Shown: positions 23,701 to 37,795 of the stretch, piece by piece
Layout of the letters: every line of letters begins with the position of its first letter
Numbering within the stretch: the stretch's first letter is position 1
Source of the DNA: Candolleomyces eurysporus
Lineage: Eukaryota; Basidiomycota; Agaricomycetes; Agaricales; Psathyrellaceae
Assembly: GCA_027579435.1 (NCBI GenBank)
Contig: JANBPK010000725.1
Span: forward strand, 62,001-126,000
Reading direction: 5' to 3'
DNA: 64,000 bases
Notes under the pieces: generated by a model
The model's database searches: none
Seen by the model: the letters and a program-made list of their open reading frames with translations, nothing else
What the model was told of the DNA's origin: nothing
Translations under genes and position numbers: made by a program

Positions 23701-26446
23701 CGTCAATGCAGAAGACTCAACGGGATGCACGGCTCTCTCTGCTGCGGTGATGAAGGGCCATTCAAACATTGTGGACATTTTCCTCGCTCGACAGGACATC
23801 CTTGTCAATAAAGGTTCCATCCCTCCATTGATTCGGGCCGTCGAAAACGAAACGATATACCGCTACAATAAATTATTATCACCCGAGAGCCGATTACCAA
23901 TCGCCAGGCAGTTACTCTGTCATACGGACATCGACATCAACGTACTAGACTCAAAGGGGCGAGTACCTCTTACCTGTGCCATGGAGGCGGAATGCTGGGA
24001 GATTGTCAACCTCCTGTTGTCAAGGCCAGATGTGAATATTAATCTGGGTGAACCTCCAGCATTGGTTCAAGCATGTTTGGAAGGGCAGGAGGCGTTGGTA
24101 CGGAAGCTATTAGCAACAGAAGGCCTTGATGTCAACGCAGTAGATTGCAAAGGCCGGAGTGCCTTGTCTATGGCGGCACATCATGGTCATGGACGAATAG
24201 CGGAACTCCTTGTGTCCAGACCCGATGTTAATGTGAACATGGGTAGCCCAACACCGCTCATGCATGCATGCTACCAAGGTCACACAGGCATTGTCGAGCT
24301 ATTGCTGCATAGCCGCGGCGAGGAGCTCGATATCAACCTTCAGGCTGAAAGCTATGAATGCCGCCCAACTGCACTGTGGTTGGCGTGTTTCAGTGACAGG
24401 CCAAATTTGGACATTATCCAACTACTACTTCAATGTTCCGACATCGATGTCAACATTGGTCTCACAATCAATCATACGGGCTGCCAATGTGCCGACACAC
24501 TGCAGCCCAAACGGATGTTCAATAATAATCATCGTCAGCTCCCAACACCATTGCATGTCGCTGCATTGCAACAGAAAGATGCTGTTCCATTGCTTCTAGC
24601 ATCGCCTAGAATCAATGTGAATGCACTCAACATAGATGGGAAAACCCCGTTCATGCTGCATCTCGAGTCTTCATCACTTCGACCAAGGTTCAACCCCACG
24701 GACAGTTTTCTTTCCCATCCGGCTGTCCTTGAAGAACCATTTGGTAGCAGGGCACTTGTTTCGGCTGCTACTCCCAGAGATTTTGAGGAAGAGAAACTCA
24801 ACGATATCAAAACGATCCTGTCGAGATGCAAAATGATCAATGCCAATTTCCTCGAACCCAATGGGCGCTCCGCACTTTCGGCTGCAGCGTTCCAAGGATC
24901 CACGGAGATTGTGGCTTTCCTCCTCTCCCTTCCTTCGATTGACCCTAATTCTGGCAATCCGCCTCCTTTGGCTCAGGCGTCCGTTTCCAAGCAAAGTCAT
25001 GCGCTTTGGTTACTGGTTGGACACCCCGACGTCGACCTCAACCAGGAAACTGATGGATACACTGCACTCGGAGGAGCTTGTGCGACCTTCCATCATGTTT
25101 ACTGGGCTTTCGGCAACATCAGCCTCCTTCTTTCTCACCCGAAGGTGAATGTGAATGCAGGGAAACCTTCCCCGCTGTCTATTGCAGTCCAGGATGGTGC
25201 CGTAGCTGTTGTCATGCTGCTCCTTAATCACCCCAAGATCGATGTCAATTCTCGAATGCAATGTGCGATTCAAATACCCGAGTGGGTCAGGCCCAAGGAA
25301 AGTGTCCCATTCCCCGAAAGGACAACATGGGCATCCACCCTCGGTCCTTTTGGAGAATGCCGTCTACTGAAGGGCGGAGGATCCACAGAAATAGTGGGTG
25401 CACGGTCATCAACTCGCATATCCGACGGTTGCCTAGATAAGAAGACGGATAGGATCAGCAGGCCATACGCAACCTGTAACGCCCATGATCCCCTCCGTCA
25501 GCAGCCTCGCAAGCGGTATGGAGGCGTGAGCGAAACTGCCAAACCTGAAGGATCGGGTGACACAATCTTTGTGTACTGCACCAGGTTTGGGCCGTCAGAA
25601 ATTCTGGAACTCCTTTTGCATCGAGCCGACCTCGACGTGAACGCGCCTGGAAATTGCGGCTGCACGGCGCTTATCTGGGCGTGTTCTCTGGGCAAATGGG
25701 CAATCGTTGACACGCTCCTTCGTCGAAAGGAGACTACCGTCGATGTTCGGTGCCCTAATCATGGATACAACGCCCTCGTTGCGGCGGCACATCGAATGAA
25801 ATTCGAGATGGTTTACCAACTTCTCTCCTATCCCCGAGGCCACGAAATGGACCCCAATGTCTTCGCAGCATGTGGATGCAATCTCCTCGTTTGTGCTTCC
25901 CGGAGTGGAGACGAAGACACCGTACACAGCCTTCTTCCCTTCACCAACTGGCGCGATTATCCCAACGCACAGGATTGCAAGTTCGGTAGAACTCCACTTC
26001 AATGGGCGTCATATTTCGGTCACGACTCACTCGTTCAACTCTTCCTCTCTGCACCAAGCGTTTCAGTCGACCACCGAGACAAGCGAGGCAACACGGCCTT
26101 GATGCTTGCCGCCAGCGATGGCCACTACAACGTCGTCCAAATTTTGCTTGCTTCTCCAAAGGTCACCAATGTCCACAGCGATTTCAACTCGACCGGGGAC
26201 ACGGCCCTCTCGCTGGCAGAGTGGTATGGTCACTTAGATATCGCTCGATTGCTGGACTCGGCGCCATTGGAACAAGCAGCAGTTCCGTTCACTTCCGATT
26301 GTGCAGCCCAATCCGTCTTTTTCGCCACCCAATTTACCTTTTGCTTTTGGATTTTCACATTTTTCGCTATTCTCTCGATTCTATTTTCTTCTCTTATTTA
26401 CTTTGTTCTGTGGATCGATGTGCTTGCTTTTCGAGTATATGGATAG
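20721..26446 (+). CDS. NACHT-ankyrin NLR-like protein 3, C-terminal membrane tail
   Basis: The cleanest copy. Exons: 20721-20751, 20807-20926, 20976-21149, 21204-21228, 21286-21840, 21901-22295, 22353-26446, giving 1,797 aa. Residues 1-45 are an unrecognised N-terminus with a Gln-Val-Gly..Asn core near residues 24-31. The NACHT domain has P-loop GKPGAGKT (about 107-114) and Walker B 'VFIVLDGLDE' (about 203-212), and ends in a winged-helix 'RLIHYT' near 431. Ankyrin repeats run from about 565 to 1,200 and, after a non-ankyrin linker, to about 1,750. A single hydrophobic stretch ('FCFWIFTFFAILSILF...') lies near residues 1,766-1,790, followed by about ten residues. This suggests a NACHT ATPase switch with an ankyrin sensor held on a membrane; the membrane location is inference. 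It sits one spacer upstream of intact SPC2, same strand. Confidence 0.88.
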
Positions 26447-27537
26447 TGTCTGCCTGAACTCGAGTCTTTTTCTACTGATGTTCTGTCTGTGTTTCTGTAG
26501 CTCGATGCTTTCCGCTGTGATTATGCATGTCTTCTGTGTAAGTGCCCCATGCGTGTCTTCCGCCTCTGCCTGTACAGTACTTTGTGTCATATGCGTCCAA
26601 GCTTTCTCGATTCCTGAAATCCAACTTTGATTACATTACATGATAGCCGCCTAATGCGTCGCATACATACATCGAATCCGACAACAACTCGATCGGTGCC
26701 GCGACTCTTTGTTAGAAATAGGGTGAAAGGACAACTGCGAACGAGGCCCGCACCGCAGTAGATGTCTGGATAAGAAGGACGGAATTGTTGGAAGAATGAA
26801 CGACCAGGCATTGTATCCGAGAACCCATTCGCCAATTTTGTCGTCCTCCGGACCAAGGATTCGGGCTCAATGACTCAGATGTGCATGTTGAACCCAGCTT
26901 CAGAGAGCTGGCCCATCGACACCGGCGTCGAGAGAGTCTCGTAGCAGACCCGGGTGCGACACGCTTTCGCTAAACGAAAGGCAGTTAGAGAACCTGAGAG
27001 TCGGATCGCGGGAGGAGGATTGGAACACGGAGATGGTGCTTTCTCGCGTTGGGCGTACAAGTTGACGTCTAGTACGAAGCCAATCTGGCTGCTCAGTGGC
27101 CGGTTGTCGAAAATAGGGCTCAACAATTGGTAAGGAGGCGGGAATAGACAGAATTTCCGGCATCTTATCTTCTAAGGTAGCCGACCGATTCTGCCTGGTC
27201 TTCTAACCTTCTTGCCTGCAATAATTTCGTAAGAATTTCGCCGCGACCTCACGTTTGAAGCATAGCCGACTCTTATCTGAGAGCACCTGTGGGTGCGTTA
27301 ATAATACTCGATAGGCGAAGAGGAGGTACCGACCCGGCATTGGCAGCCCTGTAAGAGCCAGGGTACTGGCATTGCATTCTTGATTTTGACATGACCTTGA
27401 GGCTCGTCCAAGGCTCGTCGAGGTCTTCGGGCGAATGAAGCCGGTGACATGATAATATTTTCGGCTTGGACACGTTCCTCAAGAAGAGTAAGGGTGCGAC
27501 TACGGCCCACGGCTGTTTAGAATCTACCGGAGGGGCG
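26447..27537 (+). other. Spacer after NLR 3
   Basis: The 3' flank of NLR 3 followed by about 1 kb alignable to the other inter-unit spacers. No gene is supported. It leads into the SPC2 promoter region. Confidence 0.5.
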
Positions 27538-28941
27538 ATTCCCTCGTCTAGAAAGCATCAGTATGTCGAGGAAGATATAACAAGAGTGGCTACGCACCGT
27601 TTATCCAAGGAAACAACCTCCTCCTGCAATATCAGCGGAGCGCTCAGGTTCTTTCCGTCCTAGGCACGCAAATCACAGATACGGTGAATTTCTGAAAACG
27701 TGTTGACTGGAGAATCGGCTATAAGAATGAAAAGAGTGCCCGACACCTGCTATGATAGCCATTGGAGCTCTTTGGAGCTTCAGCTTTAGGAAAGACTCCC
27801 AGGTCAGGGAATGTGATACGGTGCTCCAGGACCGAGAATGACATACTCCCGAGTCAGTGGACGTCAGAAAACATATCTCCTCCACGACAGAATGGTGGAA
27901 GATGGACTCGGAGATGATGGGACGCGAAATGGCTGGCCACGTGCCCCTGAGATAACCACGAGTCGACACGTCGTGGCACAGGATGATGAGTTCGCGCTCT
28001 CATCATTACGTCCATACCATCCATTCCTTTCTCTCTCCCTCTAAATACCGTATGACCCTGGCCTGTGCCCTCTATTAACCAGAGTTCCTCCATAATCTCT
28101 CCCTATCCGCCCGGACGAATCAACGTGAGTGTCCAGGCGCTGGGCCTGGTTGGCTTGGCGCACTCGAGTCTCTGTGGCATTGTGCTTAACGTTCTCGTAT
28201 TTATATTACAGTGGACGAGAGTGTACCCGTGAAAATATGGCACGTACAAAAGCAGCAGTACCCTCGACTTCAAGCGAAAAGGCTCGTTCGCCGAGTCCTG
28301 ATCCCGCGGACCGACCATTGGGACCTTTGGCAGTCACAATTCCTGCATCGGACAGAGAGGAGGTGAAAGTGAATAATGCGAATCTGACGGAGTTGAAGAA
28401 TGCTTGTGATGATGCTGTGAAGCGGGTACGTCCATTCGTCTTTAGTGTCTGCCGCCTGGACGGAAGGCCTTTGGGATTTGACGATTAGGTCGTGTGAGGG
28501 ATGTCGATGCTCATGAGCGCGGTCGTCCCCACTCGTCTGTCATCTTGAATAGCTCGGTCCAGGCTATGACGAGCTTCGTTCGCTGATATCTTCTGTCGAC
28601 CCTTGTAGTTCCTATCACGGCCAGAGCTGTTCAAGCAAATATACCTGCACACCGACGTCAGATTGGCTTTGGGATGGCTGAGCGTTTTCGTCGCCGCTGG
28701 TACGGCATTCTATGGATATAAAGTCGACTTTGAAAAGTCGAAGCCTGTGGTGACGCTTGGTCTCATTGTGTGAGTACTCTTTCTTGCCCTACTCTACTCT
28801 ACCCCTGCCCCTATCACCCGGCGAAGGCTCATTGCCAAATACCCTAGGTACATTCTCCTAACGACCATCTCGACACTCTATGCCTACTTCATTGAAGGTG
28901 ATACCATATTCGTTGGGAAGCGCAAAACGTTCTCGAAACGG
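27538..28941 (+). repeat. Truncated fourth unit ending in intact SPC2
   Basis: The sequence from 27,538 matches the first part of units A-C. It then continues through SPC2 exons 1-3. Similarity to the units stops at the end of exon 3 (about 28,935), exactly where units A-C switch to ERV25-like sequence. No NACHT gene follows. Confidence 0.8.
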
Positions 28942-29271
28942 GTGAGTTCTCCTCCTTGCCTCGACGACGTCTTGTTGGCCAGCTGGCTGACCATCATCAT
29001 CATCAACGCCCATAGATAATTACAGAACGCATCACCCTCTCTTCATCCACCACCCCCGTATCAAAGTCATCATCATCTCCTTCTTACTCGGTGGCTTTGC
29101 ATTACGTTCGTTCGACAAACNGGGGGAAAGACCCTCCTCAGCCGTGGGCGGACAAAGGGTGCCGCACAGTACACCAAGTTCTTTGACGACAAGGGCGTGA
29201 TGAATCAGGAAGCCTTCGAAAAGTGGGTGGGAGGTCTGGTGGAGACGGGTATGGATGGAAAGGCTGCTTAA
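28237..29271 (+). CDS. SPC2: Signal peptidase complex subunit 2
   Basis: Encodes the 25 kDa non-catalytic subunit (Spc2/SPCS2) of the ER signal peptidase complex, which cleaves signal peptides co-translationally. Exons 28237-28425, 28609-28769, 28848-28941 and 29016-29271 give 232 aa if the 'n' at 29,121 is dropped. The start is the first ATG after a probable 5'UTR intron (about 28,125-28,211). The family pattern is clear: an N-terminal region, 'FLSRPELFKQIY', two adjacent TM segments ('VRLALGWLSVFVAAGTAFYG' and 'VYILLTTISTLYAYF'), and a lumen-distal C-terminal domain ending 'GLVETGMDGKAA'. This is the only intact copy in the window. Three broken 5' copies lie in the NLR units upstream, so its 5' flank is present four times. 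Confidence 0.9.
29121..29121. other. Ambiguous base in SPC2 exon 4
   Basis: A single n before a G5 run. Dropping it keeps the frame through 'GGKTLLSRGRTKG' to the stop. Confidence 0.85.
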
Positions 29272-29822
29272 AAGGGATTCTTTCTTTTCCTCTCATTCAT
29301 CGCTTTCGGGTCGCGTGGAGAACGGATATGGTCACAGCCATGTCCGCCAAAAGACTATCTCTTCAGGATACGCACTGACGCTTTTGTCACCAACTTCTAC
29401 TTTGGGCTACCTACCTACTATTCTATGCGTTCACCCTTGTCCTCCTCTTGCTGCGCAGCCCCCGTGTATACCTTAGATAGTTGCATATTCTTACCTTGTA
29501 CCATGATGAATGGCTTTTTATTTGGCTTTTGTACCCTTTCCGACGCAGCCGGGGTGCCGGCAACCTTCGCGGCCCAGTCTCTTCTTCCTAAACCTAGACC
29601 ACCACCACTCCCTACTTGCTGAAATTCGTGAGGCACCGACTGAACAGAGCTCATATGACACGCCGCTAGTACAAAGAACAGCATTCGCTTCTTCTCTCTT
29701 TAGCTAACAACTGCCATCTACGCTCAGGCTGTGCTTGCCTCAAAACCCGCGCTCACGATGCGCAGGGTTTACGAGAAGGTACCCACCCCTGCCGCATCCT
29801 TTCCCTTTCCCCAGGGAGCGCC
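29272..29822. other. Intergenic, SPC2 3' flank and DUF6535 promoter
   Basis: About 550 bases between two genes on the same strand. No gene or clear element is recognised. The translation start at 29,823 has the favourable context GCGCCATGC. Confidence 0.4.
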
Positions 29823-32228
29823 ATGCCAAAGTTCTTGAAGCGCGCGAGGGCTGGTCAGCACGATGGCAATTCCGTCATCTCATCTTTGCACGCGCAATCC
29901 GAAGGGGGTGCTGGGGCCGACCAGCAGAGGGAATTTGGCACCCGTTCAAGAGCGTCTCGGGCTACTACATCCAGAAGATACGAGCGTCCAAGCGTGGATT
30001 TCGTGATTGATATACCAGAGTTGGTGCAGAATGTCAAGTTGGAGCCGCATGAGCCTATATCTCAGGATGAGGTACGTTTAGTTCGCGACCATATTGTGTG
30101 TAGTCGGGTGCTTACAAAATTTTGAACCTCTTGCAAACAGATCCTCCGGGATGGGTCGAAGAAATGGCAGTCTGGCGATCCATGTCACTATTCGATACCG
30201 CGAAAAGGCGATCCTTGGGAAGAGTGTTTCAACCAAGTGCAGAAGTTTGACGACGAGATGTGTCGTGGGTGGAGAGAGGAGATTGATACCCTGCTAGTAT
30301 TTGTGAGTTTACCTTTAACCTTGAGCTCTGAGCTTCTGCGTTAGAACTCTTGGATGACACCCAACCTAGGCCGGTCTCTTCTCAGCAGCCGTGACCGCAT
30401 TCACCGTCGAATCGTATCGTTGGCTTCGATCGGACCCAGAAGAAGCGACTGTGCGGCTATTAGCTCTCATATCAGCTCAGCTTAACGCGTCTGCCAACGC
30501 AGAGAGTCCACCACTCGGCCTCGACCCCGACTTCCCTCCCTCTCTCACTCCATCCGAACTACGCGTGAACATTTTCTGGTTCACGAGCCTCACGCTCTCC
30601 CTCACCGCCGTCCTCGTTGGTATTCTCTGCAAGCAATGGCTTCGAGAATATCAGCGGTACGAGGGCCTCACGCCGAAAGAAGCTTTTCCCGTGCGCCAAA
30701 TGCGCTATGAAGGCCTTCTAAATTGGCACGTCCCAAAATTCCTCTCATTCCTACCCCTCCTCCTCCAATCGGCCCTGCTCATCTTCTTTGCGGGGCTACT
30801 GGATTTGCTATGGTCGCTCAATCACCTCCTCGCCTCTGTCATCACCACTCTCGTTGGGATCGCCATGATCCTTCTGGGGTTTACGACCGTCCTCCCTTTC
30901 CTACAACACTGTTTACATTTTTCGAGGCTCCTCGGCAAGAACCCAACAGAGGAGCTTCAAAGCCAGTGCGCGTTCAAATCGCCCCAATCAAGAGCCTTCC
31001 ACCTCCTCGGGATATCCATCGTCTCTCTATACAGCCGCCTCAAACTCTGGATCTTCAATGGCGTCACAGCAGAACATATCCTAAATTCCAATAACATCGG
31101 TACATCCTGGGACTCGGATGCCAACTGGGTCAACTACGACCTAGAATGGCAGAAATACGGCCAATATATGGAGCGCGGGATGGGCTGGTTTGGGAAGACC
31201 TACTCGCGGAACCTGGATAGCACCTTCCACGTATTCCATTGTTTGGAGAGTCTGGACGAGGAGGTGGCCGCGCGCTGCGTTTCAAAGATAATCAGGGACA
31301 CTTGGAATCCCATCATCCCCCTCGTCGGACTGCTTGTACCTTCGCTGGAAATGGTGGGACGCGGACCGCAGATGGAGGTTTCGGATAAATGGAGGTGGAA
31401 TTTCATGTCGACGGCGAACGGCGGGACGCCTGGGGCACACGCGATGAATGCGCATTCGACGCTCAAGGAGAAGCAGTTGGCGAGGGATTTGGTGGCGATG
31501 AGTTATTCGTTGATTCATTCCAAGAAGGATCCGTGTTTCTTGAGGAGGTGTATGGAGCATTGTGTGAGGATTGCGAATTCGAGGGATTTGGAGGAGAATT
31601 ATACGTCGCTTGCCCTTGAAGTGTTGAGTATTGTGGTTCCGCTGAAAGACGGCCCGCCTCTACCGGATGGTGAGTCCGTCTCCTGTTTTCTATCCAGTGG
31701 CGGCATCTGACAGTTTGGTCGTTATTAGATATGCATCTCCAACTACTCGCCACTACCTCCTCCTTCTTGCAGGAAGACAAACTCGACATCTATTCCTCCG
31801 ACATCTCCAGCTTCTGGGGCACCTTTGACAAACTACGCCAACACGAATACCTCGGCGACGGTGAACCTCAGGGACCCGGAAAACGACTAGCATACTACGA
31901 CCTCCTCAAAGAAGCTGAACAATGGCTCTCAAGGCTCATTGACTGCCCAGATACACCACTTGACGACAAGGCCCGGGCAATCAGAGATTTCTCAAACGGC
32001 CTCTGCTCGATTTATTGGACGATCCGAGCGGACTCTGAGATCGACGATATGAAGTCCTCGAGCGATTATGAACCTTTTTATGCTTTCATTTCGTTTATCG
32101 ACGAACTCTTGGTCAAGTTTGGGGGCGCGTCTTTGGTTATGTCTCCCTGGAATTCGGAGGTTTGGGATTTGATTAAAGTGGAATTTGGGCCAAATACGGA
32201 TTCGATAGAGGAGGAGGAAAAGGAGTAG
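29823..32228 (+). CDS. DUF6535 membrane protein
   Basis: A member of the DUF6535 family, which is expanded in Agaricomycetes and has no known function. Exons 29823-30071, 30141-30302, 30370-31669 and 31729-32228 join in frame to 736 aa. The DUF6535 core spans the junction of exons 2 and 3: 'WREEIDTLLVF', then 'AGLFSAAVTAFTVESY', 'LLALISAQL', a first TM ('IFWFTSLTLSLTAVLVGIL'), the 'KQWLREYQRY' loop, and two further TM segments ('LLLQSALLIFFAGLLDLLW', then a segment around 'ITTLVGIAMILLGF'). The C-terminal 450 residues are soluble and unrecognised. Exon 4 has a scrap-like paralogue at about 35,035-35,140. Confidence 0.88.
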
Positions 32229-32858
32229 CGCAATGGGACTTTTCGTGATATATTTATGTTGTATCTATCATGTATATTAGGATTTTCGCAATCATGTAGA
32301 ATAGCTTTCAAACCGGTGCAGAAGCTCTGTGTGTGGCGTCATGGATAAGCCTAAACTTGTCGGAGAGGAGAGGTCTTGGCAGACAGGAATTTGGGGGTCA
32401 GTTGCTAGGATCGGGATATGCTTATCGCTCGTTCTAGGTAAACGAGGTTTCTGATTGAGAATTTGGGGCACATTCAAAGTATTGGCTTGGGAGAAGGGCC
32501 GAGCAGGGTTATATGTACCCGCCATTGACGCGTGATCCAACCAACGCGTCCCCGACTCCATCTTCCTTGTCAGTGTCCTCTGAATCGATGTCGTTAGGCG
32601 TCGACACCCCAGCAGATTTTTGTGAACCTGCATTTAAATTTGAATTACACGGTACGGGATGGCCTCTATCACTTCCAGTCAGCCAATGGCACGCCAAGTA
32701 CCTATGGTATTGGCAACACTGGTGTGCGAGAAACCGAAAGAAATGGAGGTTGGTGGCATCGGCATCATGAGGCATTGACTCTATTCGTTGATATCAAGTA
32801 CATTAATTTTACAGATTGCACTATCCGATAGATCTCTTCTATTCACAAACGATTCGAT
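32229..32858. other. Convergent intergenic region
   Basis: Lies between the 3' ends of the DUF6535 gene and OYE copy 1. Open frames here have no recognisable protein features. Presumably 3'UTRs. Confidence 0.4.
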
Positions 32859-34320
<1,462 letters not shown>

Positions 34321-34389
34321 TCATGGTTATAAGGACCTCAAAAAGTTGATCAGTAAGCAAGTTGCGTACCAAGCATTGTTGTCGTCTTT

Positions 34390-34780
34390 GGAAAACTGTT
34401 ACCGATCAACCTGGTGTCGGTCCGGATAGTTACCGAGTGATGGCGTCAATTGGGCGTCAACTTCTTTTCTGAGTCGATCCACTCTCTAGTGTCTTCCTTT
34501 GCAGTCTAGTGTGAGATGCATCGCTGCTGCATGCTTGTCCTGCTGTGAATCATATAAAAATGAACATGGGCATACTCATAGCCATAGAAGAGATCAGCAA
34601 CTGTCAGAAACCGGCAACGCTTGCGCTTGCGGAGCGAAGTTCAAGCGAATTACTAACCATGTACATTTGTAAGTGGAAGTTCGAGAAGATCGTCCAAACG
34701 AATGTTAGCAATCGGAATACTTACTGAGAATTCGTGCTCGTTGCGTTGAGATCGGCAGCCAACTGAGACCCCAATGCCGA
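34390..34780. repeat. Three-copy spacer segment, copy a
   Basis: Shares blocks with 37,120-37,470 and 42,180-42,430. Most obvious are 'accgatcaac(c/t)tgg', 'tgtacatttg', 'aatgttagcaatc', 'atacttactgagaa' and 'ccaatgccgaata'. No coding frame is conserved. Confidence 0.65.
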
Positions 34781-35034
34781 ATAATGAAAGCACAGAGAAC
34801 CGACTATCGTTCCATATGATCATGACGTCAGGAGTCGAAGCGTTGACACTGACAGTTTCAGCTGAGCCGCGTATTGGTACGCACGTACCGAATGGAGCAT
34901 TGCGAACTCAAGGGACTCAGAGGAGGGTCTATACTTCACAGTGTGGAGTATTCTCTCGTGCGGATGGTTATCTGGTCCTCCTGTTTTCCTTCATCTTCGT
35001 ATTCTAATTCAATTTCTGTCAGACATTCTGGTAG

Positions 35035-35140
35035 TGCCTCTAAATATGCATCTTCAACCACTCGCCACCGGATCCTCTTTTTCGCAGGAAGAAAAAATTG
35101 AGATCTATTCCTCCAATATCTTCAGATTTTGGTTGTCTCC
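35035..35140 (+). pseudogene. DUF6535 last-exon relic
   Basis: About 100 bases align with the start of exon 4 of the DUF6535 gene (31,725-31,812): codons for 'MHLQPLATGSSFSQEEKIEI' here against 'MHLQLLATTSSFLQEDKLDI' there. The rest of the gene is absent. It lies where the DUF6535 3' end would be if a block containing that end plus the OYE gene had been duplicated. Confidence 0.75.
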
Positions 35141-35598
35141 GCTGCTGACCCATCGACGACAGAAGGTAATCGATCTGTTGGTAACAGAGAGGCTTTTCGA
35201 TCTGGTTTGGAATCTCTGGTCTGGGAGATGAGATGCGCTGCAATGGTGGGATCCGCTACACAGAGCCTATTGCATTTTTTAAATTCTCGTCGACCGGGAC
35301 GCTGTCTTGAATAAAACATTCTGATTGATGTTAAATATGAATACTATGAACAGTAACAAGTGTATGGTAAGCAAGAGGGGCTGGGGATTATGGTTGATGC
35401 TACTGCCTTTGATGTTCTGTTTCTTGGTGTTTCTTGAGAGGGGGGTGTGTGTTGAAGAAATCGGGACACCCACAAGCGCGTGAGCAACGGTTGACAAGCG
35501 AGGTGGTAATCGATGAGGGAAGAAGGCCCGCAGGCTGATCCATAGGCTTAATCTGCCACTCATTCTTCTCTCCGCCCCAGGCTACACACCAATTTGAT

Positions 35599-37795
<2,197 letters not shown>

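Larger units (their letters stand above)
18505..27537 (+). repeat. Tandem NLR unit C
   Basis: Third head-to-tail copy, about 9.0 kb, with the same order of SPC2 fragment, ERV25 pseudogene and NACHT-ankyrin gene. Its NLR gene reads without lesions. Confidence 0.85.

Noticed and set aside
31200..31789. Open frames on the minus strand opposite the DUF6535 gene
   Set aside because: They are shadows of a conserved gene with clear DUF6535 motifs and have no features of their own.
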